The notes: generated by a model not told the origin, from the sequence alone. Positions 55,351-64,000 are shown, numbered from the stretch's first letter. The stretch: 64,000 nt of DNA from CAMDPA01 sp965223035 (GCA_965223035.1 OZ244980.1:1-64000); one strand, 5' to 3'. Translations and numbers: made by a program.

Positions 55351-56751
55351 ATGTCCTACGACCTCATTGTGATCGGCACCGGGCCGGGCGGCTACGTGTG
55401 CGCGATCAGGGCCGCCCAGTTGGGGCTGAAGGTGGCTGTGGTTGAGAAACGGGCGACGCACGGTGGAACCTGTCTCAACGTCGGTTGCATTCCCTCGAAG
55501 GCGCTGTTGCATGCCTCCGAGCTGTTCGAGGCGGCGGCGCACGGATTTGCGGATATGGGCATCTCGGTGCGTCCCGAGTTGGACCTGGCGAAAATGCTGC
55601 GTTTCAAGGACCAGGGCGTAGCCGGTAACGTCGATGGCGTGGCCTATCTCTTGAAGAAGAACAAGATCGATGGGTTCCATGGCGTGGGACGGATCGTCGG
55701 CGCCGGCCAGGTCGAGGTGACGCCGGCGGACGGGGATCCGGTAACGCTCGAAAGCAAAGCCATCGTGATCGCCACCGGGTCCGACGTGGCGCCGCTGGGC
55801 GGTATCGAAATCGACGAGAAAACGGTGGTGTCCTCGACCGGGGCGCTGTCGCTGGAGCCGGTCCCGGCCCGCCTTATAGTTGTGGGGGCGGGCGTGATCG
55901 GGTTGGAGCTGGGCTCGGTTTGGCGGCGGCTCGGATCACAGGTGCTGGTGGTGGAGTATCTAGACCGCATCCTGCCGGGCATGGACGCGGAGATTGCCCG
56001 CCAGTTTCAGCGCATCCTGGAAAAGCAGGGGATCAGCTTCAAGCTCGCCAGCAAGGTGGTCCGGGTCGATTACGAGCGCGCATCGCCACCTACGGTCGTC
56101 GTCGAGCCCACGGCCGGCGGCTCCAGCGAGCGGATCGCAGCCGACGTCGTCCTGGTGGCGGTCGGGCGCGTACCGTTCACACAAGGTCTCGGCTTGGATC
56201 GGGTCGGTGTACGGTTGGACGAGCGCGGCCGGGTCCAGGTTAATCACCGGTTTGAAACCAACGTGGCCGGCATTTACGCGATCGGCGACGTGATCGCGGG
56301 GCCGATGCTGGCGCATAAAGCGGAAGATGAGGGTATCGCGGTGGCCGAACTGCTCGCTGGCCAGGCCGGCCACGTCAATTATGATGCCATCCCGAACGTG
56401 ATCTATACCGACCCGGAAGTGGCCAGCGTCGGCAGGACGGAAGAGGAGCTGAAAGCGGCGGGCATCGCCTACGCGGTCGGCAAATTTCCGTTTACCGCCA
56501 ATGGTCGGGCCAAGGTCAATCGCACCACGGATGGCTTCGTCAAGATCCTCGCCGATGCCGCCACCGATCGAATCTTGGGCGTTCATATCATCGGTCCAAC
56601 CGCCGGCGAGCTGATCGCGGAGGCGACCGTGATCATGGAATTCGGAGGATCGGCGGAGGATCTGGCGCGCACCTGCCATGCCCACCCAACACTGTCGGAG
56701 GCGGTGCGGGAAGCGGCGCTGGCGGTCGATAAGCGGCCCATACATCTGTAA
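55351..56751 (+). CDS. lpdA: Dihydrolipoyl dehydrogenase (E3)
   Basis: 466 residues from the ATG at 55351 ([20 protein letters not shown]). The FAD loop GTGPGGY is at 9-15, the redox-active disulfide Cys41/Cys46 lies in [16 protein letters not shown], the NAD domain has [19 protein letters not shown], and the catalytic His/Glu pair is in [10 protein letters not shown] (His445, Glu450). It reoxidises the lipoyl groups of SucB. It is the last gene of the TCA block and converges with the OMP genes. Confidence 0.97.
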   Translation: MSYDLIVIGTGPGGYVCAIRAAQLGLKVAVVEKRATHGGTCLNVGCIPSKALLHASELFEAAAHGFADMGISVRPELDLAKMLRFKDQGVAGNVDGVAYLLKKNKIDGFHGVGRIVGAGQVEVTPADGDPVTLESKAIVIATGSDVAPLGGIEIDEKTVVSSTGALSLEPVPARLIVVGAGVIGLELGSVWRRLGSQVLVVEYLDRILPGMDAEIARQFQRILEKQGISFKLASKVVRVDYERASPPTVVVEPTAGGSSERIAADVVLVAVGRVPFTQGLGLDRVGVRLDERGRVQVNHRFETNVAGIYAIGDVIAGPMLAHKAEDEGIAVAELLAGQAGHVNYDAIPNVIYTDPEVASVGRTEEELKAAGIAYAVGKFPFTANGRAKVNRTTDGFVKILADAATDRILGVHIIGPTAGELIAEATVIMEFGGSAEDLARTCHAHPTLSEAVREAALAVDKRPIHL

Positions 56752-56798
56752 CGCGGCCACGAGGCTGCGTGGCGTCAAGCACCGGCCAATATGGTATG

Positions 56799-56828
56799 AA
56801 AAAAAGGCGGCACCCGTCGGTGCCGCCT
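56799..56828 (-). terminator. Rho-independent terminator after OMP paralog 1
   Basis: On the minus strand: perfect 10-bp stem AGGCGGCACC / GGTGCCGCCT with a 4-nt loop, then seven T. It lies 25 bp after the OMP stop. On the plus strand the hairpin also lies after lpdA but has no T-run. Confidence 0.92.
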
Positions 56829-56852
56829 CTGAGCTGCGACCATTGCGCGGTG

Positions 56853-57812
56853 TTAGAGCGGGCTCATGAAGTCGTAAGCGATGCCGAACCGCAGCGTGTG
56901 GAAGGCCGTATCGATATCGACGCGGGCCTTGCCGGCGCAGTTGAAGCCTGCTGAACCGCAGGTGGCGCCGGCGACGCTGTGCACAGCGAGCGGCGTGTCG
57001 CGGTGGTAGGTGCCGAGGTCGGTATAGCGATATTCGACGCGCGCCTTCCAGCCGCGATGCAGAGCGACCTCGACGCCACCGCCGGCGGTATAGCCCACCC
57101 TGGTGTTACACCAGTTCGATTGACCGCTGGCGGAAGCGTAGGACGACGTGTTGTTGTTGTTGTAGCTCGAGTCGTCGATGGTGGCCGCGTACGAGAAATG
57201 TCCACAAACCCTGCCAAAGGCCAAACCGCCGGTGGCATAGGCGAGAACGGAAGGCCCGACCAGGACGCCCAGCCGGGCGCGCAAGGAGGCGTCGGTCGAC
57301 TGCGAGACCTTGCCGGTAAAATGCTCGCTGCGGATGTGTGGATTGTTGCCGCCCGCATTGTAGACGGTGGTGATGGGATGGATCGCGCGGCTTTCCTTGG
57401 TCGAGCCCTTGAAGGCCACGTCGGCTTCGAGGCCAGCGACGAAGGCGCCCATCTGCCAGCGGTACCCCGCCAACAGGCCACCCGTGAACACGGTTTTGTT
57501 GTTATCGAAGTCAAACAGGGTCTCTCGGCAACCGCTGTAATTGGCGGAGACTCCGCTGGCGTACCCTGAATAGGGGCCAGGGCAAAGGTTGGAGCCCGGT
57601 TCCACAAAACTGGCGTTGAGCTGGCTGCCGCCGCCAAATCCGCCAGCTTGGCCGCCGGTCCAATTGGGCTGGGGCGCCGCTTCGACGGGAGCTGGTGGTG
57701 GGGGAGCCGCAGGTAGCGGCGCCGTGCCGTCCGCTGAGGCCATTGGGATGTGCGACAGGTTGGCGACCGCGGCGATCAGCCCGGCGGCACCAACGAGCAG
57801 GAGTCTGTTCAT
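56853..57812 (-). CDS. Predicted outer-membrane beta-barrel protein, paralog 1
   Basis: 319 residues from the ATG at 57812 (MNRLLLVGAAGLIAAVANLS), with a signal peptide ending near ADG and a Pro/Ala-rich stretch. The mature part begins at GGQAGGFGGGSQLNASFVEP. Alternating hydrophobic strands (FVAGLEADVAF, LLAYRW-like, YTAGGGVEVAL, WKARVEYRYTDLG) and the C-terminal LRFGIAYDFMSPL resemble an eight-strand Omp25/OmpW-like barrel. Six cysteines (NLCPG, SGCRE, RVCGH, NWCNT, ATCGS, FNCAG) recur at the same places in both neighbouring paralogs. It lies in a three-gene array, all on this strand. Confidence 0.82.
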   Translation of the reverse strand: MNRLLLVGAAGLIAAVANLSHIPMASADGTAPLPAAPPPPAPVEAAPQPNWTGGQAGGFGGGSQLNASFVEPGSNLCPGPYSGYASGVSANYSGCRETLFDFDNNKTVFTGGLLAGYRWQMGAFVAGLEADVAFKGSTKESRAIHPITTVYNAGGNNPHIRSEHFTGKVSQSTDASLRARLGVLVGPSVLAYATGGLAFGRVCGHFSYAATIDDSSYNNNNTSSYASASGQSNWCNTRVGYTAGGGVEVALHRGWKARVEYRYTDLGTYHRDTPLAVHSVAGATCGSAGFNCAGKARVDIDTAFHTLRFGIAYDFMSPL

Positions 57813-58194
57813 CGAGGTCTGCCTATCAAAATCCAAATCCAAATTGCATCACGCCGAACGACGTTTAATAGACAGATTCGCCAACTTTGTTGGAGGGGCG
57901 ATGGTGAGAAAGGGCGGGGGCGGACGTGGGTTGCTCAGCCAACTGTCTTATATTCAACACGGTTGGCTCGGGGGACCCTGGATCACGACGGTCAGGCCGG
58001 GGGTAGCGCCTGCAACCTGAACGTCGTTGAAGCTGTGCCGTGGGTTGCGGCGAAGCTGCCTCGGCGCTGGAGGTGATCAGACATCACAGCAGCAACCGAA
58101 CGGCAGCGACTCACGGCATCGCGCTGGACGTCACCGTCGTGCAGAGGCCACTCGTGAGGGTCTGTGGCCTCAATCAACTTGGACGTATCTTGCC
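57813..58194. other. Intergenic between OMP paralogs 2 and 1
   Basis: About 380 bp. It contains the leader of paralog 1 (with a TTGGATTTGGATTTTG run just before the gene on the minus strand). I see no terminator hairpin after paralog 2. Confidence 0.4.
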
Positions 58195-59178
58195 TCAGAA
58201 CGGACCCGTAAAGGTGTAGGCCAGCCCCAAGCGCAGCGTGTGAAAGGCTGAATCGACGTCGACACGTGCGTTGCCGGTGCAGTTGTAGCCGCTTGTGCCG
58301 CACGTGGTGCCGGCCAGGCGGGTGACGCGCAGCGGAATGTTGCGGTGGTCACTGCCCAAATCAGTGTAGCGGTACTCGACGCGCGCCTTCCACCCTTGAC
58401 CGACGGCGACCTCGAGACCACCGCCCGCCGTATACCCGAATCGATGCTTGCACCAACTTTCCGATCCGTACGCTTGCGCTCTGGATGTACTCTGATTGTC
58501 GATGTCAGCGTCGTAGGCGAAGCTGCCGCAGACCTTGCCCACGGCCAATCCGCCGGTGGCATAGGCCAGCAGATCCGGGGTCAGGAGCACGCCCAAGCGA
58601 GCGCGCAAGGAGGCGTCATATTTTTGCGTGTGCTTGCCTTTGAACACCTCCGTTCTCGTGTGGGAATTGCCGCCACCAGGTAGCTCGACCGTGGAAACAG
58701 GGTCGATCGCGCCCGAGGTCGAGGCATGCTTTAAGGCGAAATCGCCTTCCAGGCCGACAACGAAACTGCCAAGTTGCACGGCGTAGCCGAGCAGAACGCC
58801 GCCCGTGAACGTAGTTTTAGAACTGTCGAATGCAAATGGCGTCTCGCGGCATTCGGCATGGTTCGCCGAAACGCCCGTTGGGGTCGGGGTCGTGCCAGTT
58901 ATCGTAAAATGGGGGCCGGGGCACAGATTGGCGCCGGGCTCGACAAAGCTAGCGTTGAGCTGGCTGCCACCGCCGAAGCCGCCGGCCTGGCCACCGGTCC
59001 ACTTGGGCTGAATGCCAGCTGCCGGTGCCGGTTGGGCGCTCGGTCGTCGGGTAACCTCGCCATCGGCGCGCGCGGCTGGGACGTCGAAGATAACCCCGGT
59101 CAAGGCCAGCAGGCCTGCAGCACCGACCACGACCGTCCGGTCGATCGCACGGTCCAAGAAAGAAAGCGCTTGTTTCAT
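58195..59178 (-). CDS. Predicted outer-membrane beta-barrel protein, paralog 2
   Basis: 327 residues from the ATG at 59178 (MKQALSFLDRAIDRTVVVGA), with a longer signal region ending near ARADG. It has the same start of the mature domain (GGQAGGFGGGSQLNASFVEP), the same six cysteine positions (NLCPG, AECRE, KVCGS, SWCKH, TTCGT, YNCTG), the barrel end LRLGLAYTFTGPF with terminal Phe, and WKARVEYRYTDLGSDHRNI. Three 17-bp iterons lie 78-128 bp upstream of its ATG. The function is unknown; the likely site is the outer membrane. Confidence 0.82.
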   Translation of the reverse strand: MKQALSFLDRAIDRTVVVGAAGLLALTGVIFDVPAARADGEVTRRPSAQPAPAAGIQPKWTGGQAGGFGGGSQLNASFVEPGANLCPGPHFTITGTTPTPTGVSANHAECRETPFAFDSSKTTFTGGVLLGYAVQLGSFVVGLEGDFALKHASTSGAIDPVSTVELPGGGNSHTRTEVFKGKHTQKYDASLRARLGVLLTPDLLAYATGGLAVGKVCGSFAYDADIDNQSTSRAQAYGSESWCKHRFGYTAGGGLEVAVGQGWKARVEYRYTDLGSDHRNIPLRVTRLAGTTCGTSGYNCTGNARVDVDSAFHTLRLGLAYTFTGPF

Positions 59179-59255
59179 CGAACGGTCCAATAATGCTGTT
59201 GGTCAATTGAGATGTGATACGCGCACGAACACCACAAAATGAGGTGTAACACTCT

Positions 59256-59306
59256 TGTCACATGATATCCGATGTCACTTGATATCCGATGTCACATGAC
59301 ATCCAA
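59256..59306. repeat. Three 17-bp direct repeats (iterons) upstream of OMP paralog 2
   Basis: Three head-to-tail units based on TGTCACATGATATCCGA (unit 2 has TGTCACTTGATATCCGA, unit 3 TGTCACATGACATCCAA). Each carries a TGTCA..TGA/TGACA half-palindrome, and unit 3 is TGTCACATGACA exactly. The 17-bp spacing of repeats upstream of a start codon is typical of operator sites for a dimeric regulator. No such array precedes paralogs 1 or 3. Confidence 0.75.
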
Positions 59307-59670
59307 CGGCAGTTGGCGACCTCGCACAAATCGACACGGTCATGCACAACTGTATGATCCAAGACTGTAGGATCCACGCCTGGATGTTCGCATTTGAGAA
59401 GCACCAGGCGCACAACAATGACCAACACTCCATACATTTTCGTCAGCCAACAGATCAAAGCGAATCCGCACACGGCTGTGCTTTTGGGGCAGTGTTGTTG
59501 CCGTAGCGCCACACGGCGGACACGAAGCGCTCGCCACGACAATTCGCCAGTATCAACTGCGAATTCTCCGATCATCGCGGTCAGGCAAGCGCTGGCCTTG
59601 ATCGCTTCTGCGCTGCCGGGCGATCGATCGCGCCGTCGTCAATCTGGTCGTTTCGGCGCCGCGCCGAAGA
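59307..59670. other. Intergenic, nothing recognised
   Basis: About 360 bp between the iterons and an F1 repeat. It holds no recognisable gene; short frames on both strands have no family. The promoter of paralog 2 is probably between 59179 and 59260. Confidence 0.4.
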
Positions 59671-59821
59671 TTAGATGATCGCGCCTTAGATCGGAACCGC
59701 AACGCCGATTCCAATTGCGCCGGTTCCGATTTAAGGCGCAAAGATGATCGCTCTTAAAGTGTAGAGCAACCTGCCTTTCATCGGAATCGGAACGATTCCG
59801 ATGAAAGGCAGGTTGCTCTAG
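59671..59821. repeat. F1 repeat, double-hairpin form (copy 13)
   Basis: TTAGATGATCGCGCC ... GGCGCAAAGATGATCG, linker CTCTTAAAGTGTAGAG, then CAACCTGCCTTTCATCGG ... GGCAGGTTGCTCTAG. It is a 151-bp double hairpin, 16 bp before the terminator of OMP paralog 3, so it lies past that transcript's end. Confidence 0.92.
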
Positions 59822-59836
59822 CCGACACAAACAAAT

Positions 59837-59869
59837 AAGGGCGGCGCCCATCCTGTTGGCACCACCCTT
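59837..59869 (-). terminator. Rho-independent-like terminator after OMP paralog 3
   Basis: On the minus strand: 12-bp stem AAGGGTGGTGCC / GGCGCCGCCCTT with two G-U pairs and a 9-nt loop, followed by a weak T-rich run (ATTTGTTTG). It lies 48 bp after the stop codon. It resembles the terminator of paralog 1. Confidence 0.7.
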
Positions 59870-59917
59870 GGGAAGGTTATGTTAACAGGCCGTGCAGGCA
59901 CCGGTTCCACGTTTGGA

Positions 59918-60880
59918 TCAGAATGGACTGGTGAAATTGTAGGCCAGGCCGACACGCAGGGTATGGAACGCCGATTGCAGATCGACGCGGGCGTTACCGG
60001 TGCAGCTGAATGTGCTGCTGCACGTCCCGCCTGGACCCGGATTGCCGGCCAAAGCGATGTTCTTATGGTAGGAGCCGAAATCGGTGTAGCGATACTCCAA
60101 TCGCGCCGTCCAACCTTGGTGGATCGCCATCTCCAGGCCGCCGCCCGCGGTGTAGCCGACCCGGTTGTCGCACCAGCTCGACGCGCCACTGACCGCGCCT
60201 TGGTCCGCAAACGTGATATCGGTCAACGCGGCGGTATAGCTGAAATGGCCGCAGACCCGCCCGAACGCCACGCCGCCGGTGCCGTAGGCCAGCAGCCACG
60301 GGGACAGCAGCACGCCCAACCGCGCACGCACGGAGCCGTCGGTTTTCTGCGACTGCCGGCCCCTGAAACGCTCGGTGCGGGTGATGCCGACTTGGGTGAT
60401 GCCATCGGGACTGTCGACCAGCGAGACGCTGTCGAGCGAGCGTGACTCGGAGATGTTCTTGAAGGCGATGTCGCTCTCGACGCCGGCGACAATCGAGCCG
60501 AATTGCCAGCGATATCCCAGGAACAACCCGATGGTGCCGCCCCATTTGTTGCGGGAAAAGCGGAAGTCGGTTTCCGGACAATCGGCATATTGAGCGGAGA
60601 CGCCGGCGACGCCAACAAGACCTTCCGGACAAATGTTGGAGCCCGGCTCGACAAAGCTCTGATTGAGACCCGAACCACCGCCAAAGCCGCCGGCTTGGCC
60701 GCCGTCCCACCGCGGTTGCGCGGCGACCTGCTGTGGTTGCGGTACAGGCAGTGGAGCCGGTGATGGCGCTGCCAGCGGTGGCTCTGGGACCAGGCCGTCG
60801 GCAAGGGCCGTTGGCGCGATCATCGTGGCGGCCGCCATCGAGACGGCACCGGCGGCGCCCATAAACGCATGCACCCGCAT
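59918..60880 (-). CDS. Predicted outer-membrane beta-barrel protein, paralog 3
   Basis: 320 residues from the ATG at 60880 (MRVHAFMGAAGAVSMAAATM), with GGGGGATG just before it; an ATG two codons upstream lacks a spaced ribosome site. The signal peptide ends near ALADG, followed by a Pro/Ala/Val linker. The mature part opens GGQAGGFGGGSGLNQSFVEP. The six cysteines are again present (NICPE, ADCPE, RVCGH, SWCDN, GTCSS, FSCTG), and it ends LRVGLAYNFTSPF with terminal Phe. The strand signature WTARLEYRYTDFGSYHKNI is shared with the others. It is the most upstream of the three on this strand. Confidence 0.82.
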   Translation of the reverse strand: MRVHAFMGAAGAVSMAAATMIAPTALADGLVPEPPLAAPSPAPLPVPQPQQVAAQPRWDGGQAGGFGGGSGLNQSFVEPGSNICPEGLVGVAGVSAQYADCPETDFRFSRNKWGGTIGLFLGYRWQFGSIVAGVESDIAFKNISESRSLDSVSLVDSPDGITQVGITRTERFRGRQSQKTDGSVRARLGVLLSPWLLAYGTGGVAFGRVCGHFSYTAALTDITFADQGAVSGASSWCDNRVGYTAGGGLEMAIHQGWTARLEYRYTDFGSYHKNIALAGNPGPGGTCSSTFSCTGNARVDLQSAFHTLRVGLAYNFTSPF

Positions 60881-61235
60881 GATCATCCCCCAACGCAGCG
60901 CAAACATTAGACCCAGCAACGATGCCTTAGATATGAACACCGTTCTGCACCAAGCTTCTGCTGCCTTAGGTAGCAGCCCGTGGTCGGCGCAACAAAGCCA
61001 ATGCGCGCGATTGATGTACATTAATGTTTACATGTAATCGGAGCGCCACAGCGCCGGAATCAGTTTGGCGCACGATGCCAATGATGCGCCGCCCTTGGAA
61101 GCCAACGGTCGCTGGCTGCGTCGCGGTTGTGATCGATCCCGCCAGCCGGTTCCGCCGCCCCGCGCCGCTGTGTCGTTGGCCGATGGTGGCAGGGAGGCGG
61201 CCGGTCAGATCTGTCCGCAATGGGCCCGGTCGTTC
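60881..61235. other. Divergent promoter region with an A/T-rich palindrome
   Basis: Region between OMP paralog 3 (-) and the CHAT protein (+). At 61014-61033 it reads GATGTACATTAATGTTTACA, containing the palindrome ACATTAATGT (61018-61027), a possible operator. No gene is seen. Confidence 0.45.
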
Positions 61236-61400
61236 AGCCGGCAAGGCGCTTCCGCCGCAAGCGGGCCAGGGTGCGCAGGACTGAGCCCGCTGCCGCGCCG
61301 GCCCAGCCAACGGCATGCCTGTGAGCGGCCTTGTCGGGCAGTGGGCCGGGCTGGCTGGTTCGCCCAAAGCGGACATGATCTAACGCGGAAATGATCTAGC
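61236..61400. repeat. Possible degenerate F2 repeat, inverted
   Basis: CGGCAAGGCGCTTCCGCCG and, at the right end, TAACGCGGAAATGATCTAG, whose complement CTAGATCATTTCCGC resembles the F2 left end. The middle no longer matches well, so this is a weak call. Confidence 0.35.
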
Positions 61401-61525
61401 CACGTGCGGTGCGGCTTAGCTATATTTCGCGCAGAAACGTGGTCCGTCGTCGACCTCGCGTCGCCGACACGGGTTATCGACATGGCGGTAGAGGCGTTCA
61501 CCGCCGTTGCTGACTGGAGAACGTC

Positions 61526-64000
61526 ATGCGCGGGATCGCATGGGCGCTTGTGCTTTTGCTCAGCACCGGTCCGTTCGCCAGTTACGTGGCGCACGCGCAG
61601 GTTCGGTCGTGTACAAAGTATCAGGGCATCGGACGGTCGATCTGTGAATGGAATCACGCGTTTAATAGCGGAGATTTTGCGCGCGCGAAAATGGTTGCGG
61701 AGCAACTGAAGCGCCGTTTGGATCGCGGTCAGCGGCACAATCCGGAACAATACGCTCGTGTGCTGATGGCAATTGGCAAGCCGGCGCTCAGCCTCGGCCA
61801 GACCGAGCAGGCCAGAGCCGCCTTTGCCGAGGCGCTGTCGCTCGTGCGACGCCATCGAATGGGCAGCAGCGCGCTCGCCATCGAGCTTAACGGCCGATTG
61901 GGCGAGGCCTACAATCGCCTCGGCAACTGCGCGTTGGCCACCCAACATCTCAATCGAACGATCGAGCTGTGGCAAACTAAGCGGCATAAAAATCTCTTGG
62001 AATTGGCGGCCGCGCATAACAGCTTGTCCAACATTCATAAGGGGCTGGGCCGCTTCGATCTTGCCGAGCAGGGGTTAAAGCGCGCCATTGCGGATGCGCG
62101 GCGGGCAGCGAGCAGGTCACCCACAGCCAACCGCCATGTCGCGGTATACGAGGCCAACCTGGCCCGGCTTTATCAACAAAGGCGGCGCTACGGCGATATG
62201 AAGGAGGCGGCGCAAAGGGCCTATGCTGCCCAACGCAAGGTTCTCAAATCGAATGATCCCGACTATGCGCAAACCCTTGTCGCGCTCGCCGGCGCCTACC
62301 GGGAGCTGCCCGGTCAGGCGGCCGAGGGCTTGCCGCACTTGCGTCGGGCGTTGCGCTTGGCCAAAGCGCATTACGGGCCCAGTCATGGGACCGTCGCGTC
62401 CGTGCTCGTCGCTTACGCCAACACCAATCTGGTGCTGGGACGGCTGGCCCAGGCGGAACGGCAATTGCTGCAAGCGCTCAAGATCCGCGAGCGGCTGTTG
62501 CCCGATGGCCACCGCTTGATTGGATCAGCGCTCGACTACCTGGCACGGCTCAAGCTCAAGCAGGATCAAGGGGATGCTGCAGTCAGGTACTCGCGCCGAG
62601 CGGCCGCAATCGCCTCCAGCCGGTTATCGCGCGACGTCAATTTCGTTTGCAGCGAGGACGTGTCCGCGCTGAGAGGCTTTTTCAATCGGCACCTGACCGC
62701 GCTCGACCGCGCGGCTGAGCAAGATAGCCGGCGAACGGATCTCGCTGACGAAAGTTTCCGCACGGCACAGTGGGCGAGCGGCTCGACGGCGGCGGTCGCG
62801 GTGGCACGCATGGCGGCGCGATATCGCGTGGCGGGCGGTCGGAATGCGCTGATGATTCGGCGGCAGCAGGATGCTTGGATCAAGCGGCGGGATTTGGAGA
62901 AGCAACTGTTCCGGGAGCGATCAAAGGAGCCCGGTGCGCGCGATCGGGCCTACGAGCGCGATCTGCGGCGCGAAATCGATCGGCTCGACAGGAAGTTGCA
63001 GCAGGTCGATCACCTGGTCGTCGCGAACCCATTGGCGGTGCGCGAGGTGCAGGCGCTGCTCGGGCCCGAGGAGGCGTTGATCGTATTTCACGTCGCCGAG
63101 GACCAGTCTTACCTGTTTGCGCTGACCCGCGATGAGGTGCGTCGCCGCAAGATAGCGATAGGTGGGCTTGAATTATTGAAGCGCGTCGGAGCGTTTCGCG
63201 TCGGCCTCGGATTTGACGTGCGCAACGACGGTACGGCCCGTGCTGCCCAAGCCGACAGCGGCGGCTTCGGCGGCGAGCACCCCTTCAACATTGGTCGGGC
63301 CCATGCTCTATATCGGGACCTCATCGGCCCCGTTGAGGACATGATAGAGGACAAGCGGCAGCTCCTGCTGGTGCCGTCTGGCGCACTGACCTCGTTGCCG
63401 TTCCATCTGCTGGTGACGACGGCGCCGGACACCCCGACGCCGGTGATTCGCCAGGTGCAGGACTTTGCCAAGTATCGCGCCGCCGCCTGGCTCATCAAGC
63501 GCCACGCCATTACCGTGATTCCGGCGGTGGCCAATCTCAAGGCGCTGCGGCTGGTGGCTGGGACCTCACGCGGGCGCCGGCCGATGGTCGGATTTGGCGA
63601 TCCTGTTTTCAAACGCGGCAGCGCCGTTAATCCGCGGCGGTCGAAGCGAGGGTCGGGTCGTCGAACCGAGCGCAGCTATCGACGTCGATCACCGGTTGAT
63701 CTGCAGGTGCTCGAGAATGGCTTGTCACCGCTTCCGGAAACCGGTGATGAGCTGAGGTCGGTGGCGCAGATGCTTGGCGCGCACCGATCGGACCTGTTCT
63801 TGGGGCGGGTCGCCAGCGAAGGTTTCGTCAAGCAACACAATCTCATGAACTATCGCGTGGTCTATTTCGCCACACATGGCTTGGTGGCTGGGCAGGTGGC
63901 CAAGCTCGACGAGCCGGCACTGGTGTTTTCGCTGCCGGCGCAGCCCACCGCGGTCGATGACGGGCTGCTGAAGGCCAGCGAGGTCGCGCAATTGAAGCTG
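61526..64000 (+). CDS. Exported TPR-CHAT domain protein, 3' end beyond the window
   Basis: An open frame of 825 codons from the ATG at 61526 to the window edge without a stop; GGAGAACGTC precedes the ATG. The N-terminus MRGIAWALVLLLSTGPFASY with a cut near VAHAQ is a Sec signal peptide. TPR-like helical repeats fill about residues 35-340 (GDFARAKMVAEQL, EQARAAFAEALSL, FDLAEQGLKRAIA, LAQAERQLLQALKI). A basic coiled region follows, then from about 500 a CHAT caspase-like domain (EALIVFHVAEDQSYLF, LLLVPSGALTSLPFHLL, YFATHGLVAG with the catalytic His). The catalytic Cys lies past the edge. Confidence 0.88.
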   Translation, partial: MRGIAWALVLLLSTGPFASYVAHAQVRSCTKYQGIGRSICEWNHAFNSGDFARAKMVAEQLKRRLDRGQRHNPEQYARVLMAIGKPALSLGQTEQARAAFAEALSLVRRHRMGSSALAIELNGRLGEAYNRLGNCALATQHLNRTIELWQTKRHKNLLELAAAHNSLSNIHKGLGRFDLAEQGLKRAIADARRAASRSPTANRHVAVYEANLARLYQQRRRYGDMKEAAQRAYAAQRKVLKSNDPDYAQTLVALAGAYRELPGQAAEGLPHLRRALRLAKAHYGPSHGTVASVLVAYANTNLVLGRLAQAERQLLQALKIRERLLPDGHRLIGSALDYLARLKLKQDQGDAAVRYSRRAAAIASSRLSRDVNFVCSEDVSALRGFFNRHLTALDRAAEQDSRRTDLADESFRTAQWASGSTAAVAVARMAARYRVAGGRNALMIRRQQDAWIKRRDLEKQLFRERSKEPGARDRAYERDLRREIDRLDRKLQQVDHLVVANPLAVREVQALLGPEEALIVFHVAEDQSYLFALTRDEVRRRKIAIGGLELLKRVGAFRVGLGFDVRNDGTARAAQADSGGFGGEHPFNIGRAHALYRDLIGPVEDMIEDKRQLLLVPSGALTSLPFHLLVTTAPDTPTPVIRQVQDFAKYRAAAWLIKRHAITVIPAVANLKALRLVAGTSRGRRPMVGFGDPVFKRGSAVNPRRSKRGSGRRTERSYRRRSPVDLQVLENGLSPLPETGDELRSVAQMLGAHRSDLFLGRVASEGFVKQHNLMNYRVVYFATHGLVAGQVAKLDEPALVFSLPAQPTAVDDGLLKASEVAQLKL

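Overview
The window reads as chromosome of a GC-rich alphaproteobacterium, most likely of the order Hyphomicrobiales (Rhizobiales). Support for this is the block zapE-mdh-(ridA)-sucC-sucD-sucA-sucB-lpd with sdhB just upstream, a LsrB/VtlR-like LysR regulator, an H1-like Lys/Ala-rich DNA-binding protein, a eukaryote-type NADP isocitrate dehydrogenase, and Omp25-like beta-barrel proteins. I cannot name the genus from sequence alone. No tRNA, rRNA, CRISPR array, insertion-sequence transposase or prophage was recognised.

Layout. 1-1.7 kb: end of a DUF444 (YeaH) gene and SpoVR. 1.9-8 kb: MOSC protein, FAD aromatic-ring monooxygenase (-), GT87-type membrane protein, icd, small nuclease-like protein. 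8.1-24.5 kb: a catabolic and transport island. It holds a gentisate-dioxygenase-like cupin (-), livHMG (+), a tightly overlapping minus-strand operon for a three-subunit molybdenum hydroxylase with an inserted metallo-beta-lactamase-fold hydrolase and an odd SDR, a hot-dog thioesterase, livF, a YciI-like protein, an extradiol-dioxygenase-like VOC protein, and a second three-subunit molybdenum hydroxylase (+). 24.7-26.6 kb: patatin-like lipoprotein and a possible micropeptide. 26.7-29.4 kb (-): rpsM-rpsK-rpoA-rplQ, without the usual secY/adk upstream. 29.7-33 kb: LuxR-type response regulator divergent from a DUF4212/sodium:solute symporter pair. 33.2-40.1 kb: proline iminopeptidase, leuD, an exported HExxH-like protein, a methyltransferase, leuC and a LysR regulator. 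40.6-56.8 kb: membrane protein, sdhB, H1-like protein, GNAT, zapE and the TCA block. 56.9-60.9 kb (-): three paralogous outer-membrane barrels. 61.5 kb to the end: an exported TPR-CHAT protein cut by the window edge.

How the parts work together. The TCA genes cover isocitrate to 2-oxoglutarate, then succinyl-CoA, succinate, fumarate, and malate to oxaloacetate, so much of one half of the cycle lies here. The island looks built to import an aromatic or heteroaromatic acid through a Liv-type ABC transporter, hydroxylate it (two Mo hydroxylases, FAD monooxygenase), and open the ring (gentisate-type cupin, VOC dioxygenase). The true substrate cannot be read from sequence.

The most unusual signal is two families of interspersed palindromic repeats, called F1 and F2 here. 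F1 has about 13 copies bounded by CTAG. It comes as a single hairpin of about 61-64 bp or a double hairpin of about 140-154 bp. At four genes (rplQ, sucB, the iminopeptidase, the methyltransferase) the stop codon TAG lies in the F1 boundary. At a fifth (the FAD monooxygenase) F1 encodes the last 14 residues. F2 (about 10 copies) often sits next to F1 and supplies the last 42 codons of the nuclease-like gene. Other points of note are three OMP paralogs with six matching cysteines, an SDR lacking its catalytic Tyr/Lys, 17-bp iterons upstream of one OMP gene, and an exported CHAT protein.
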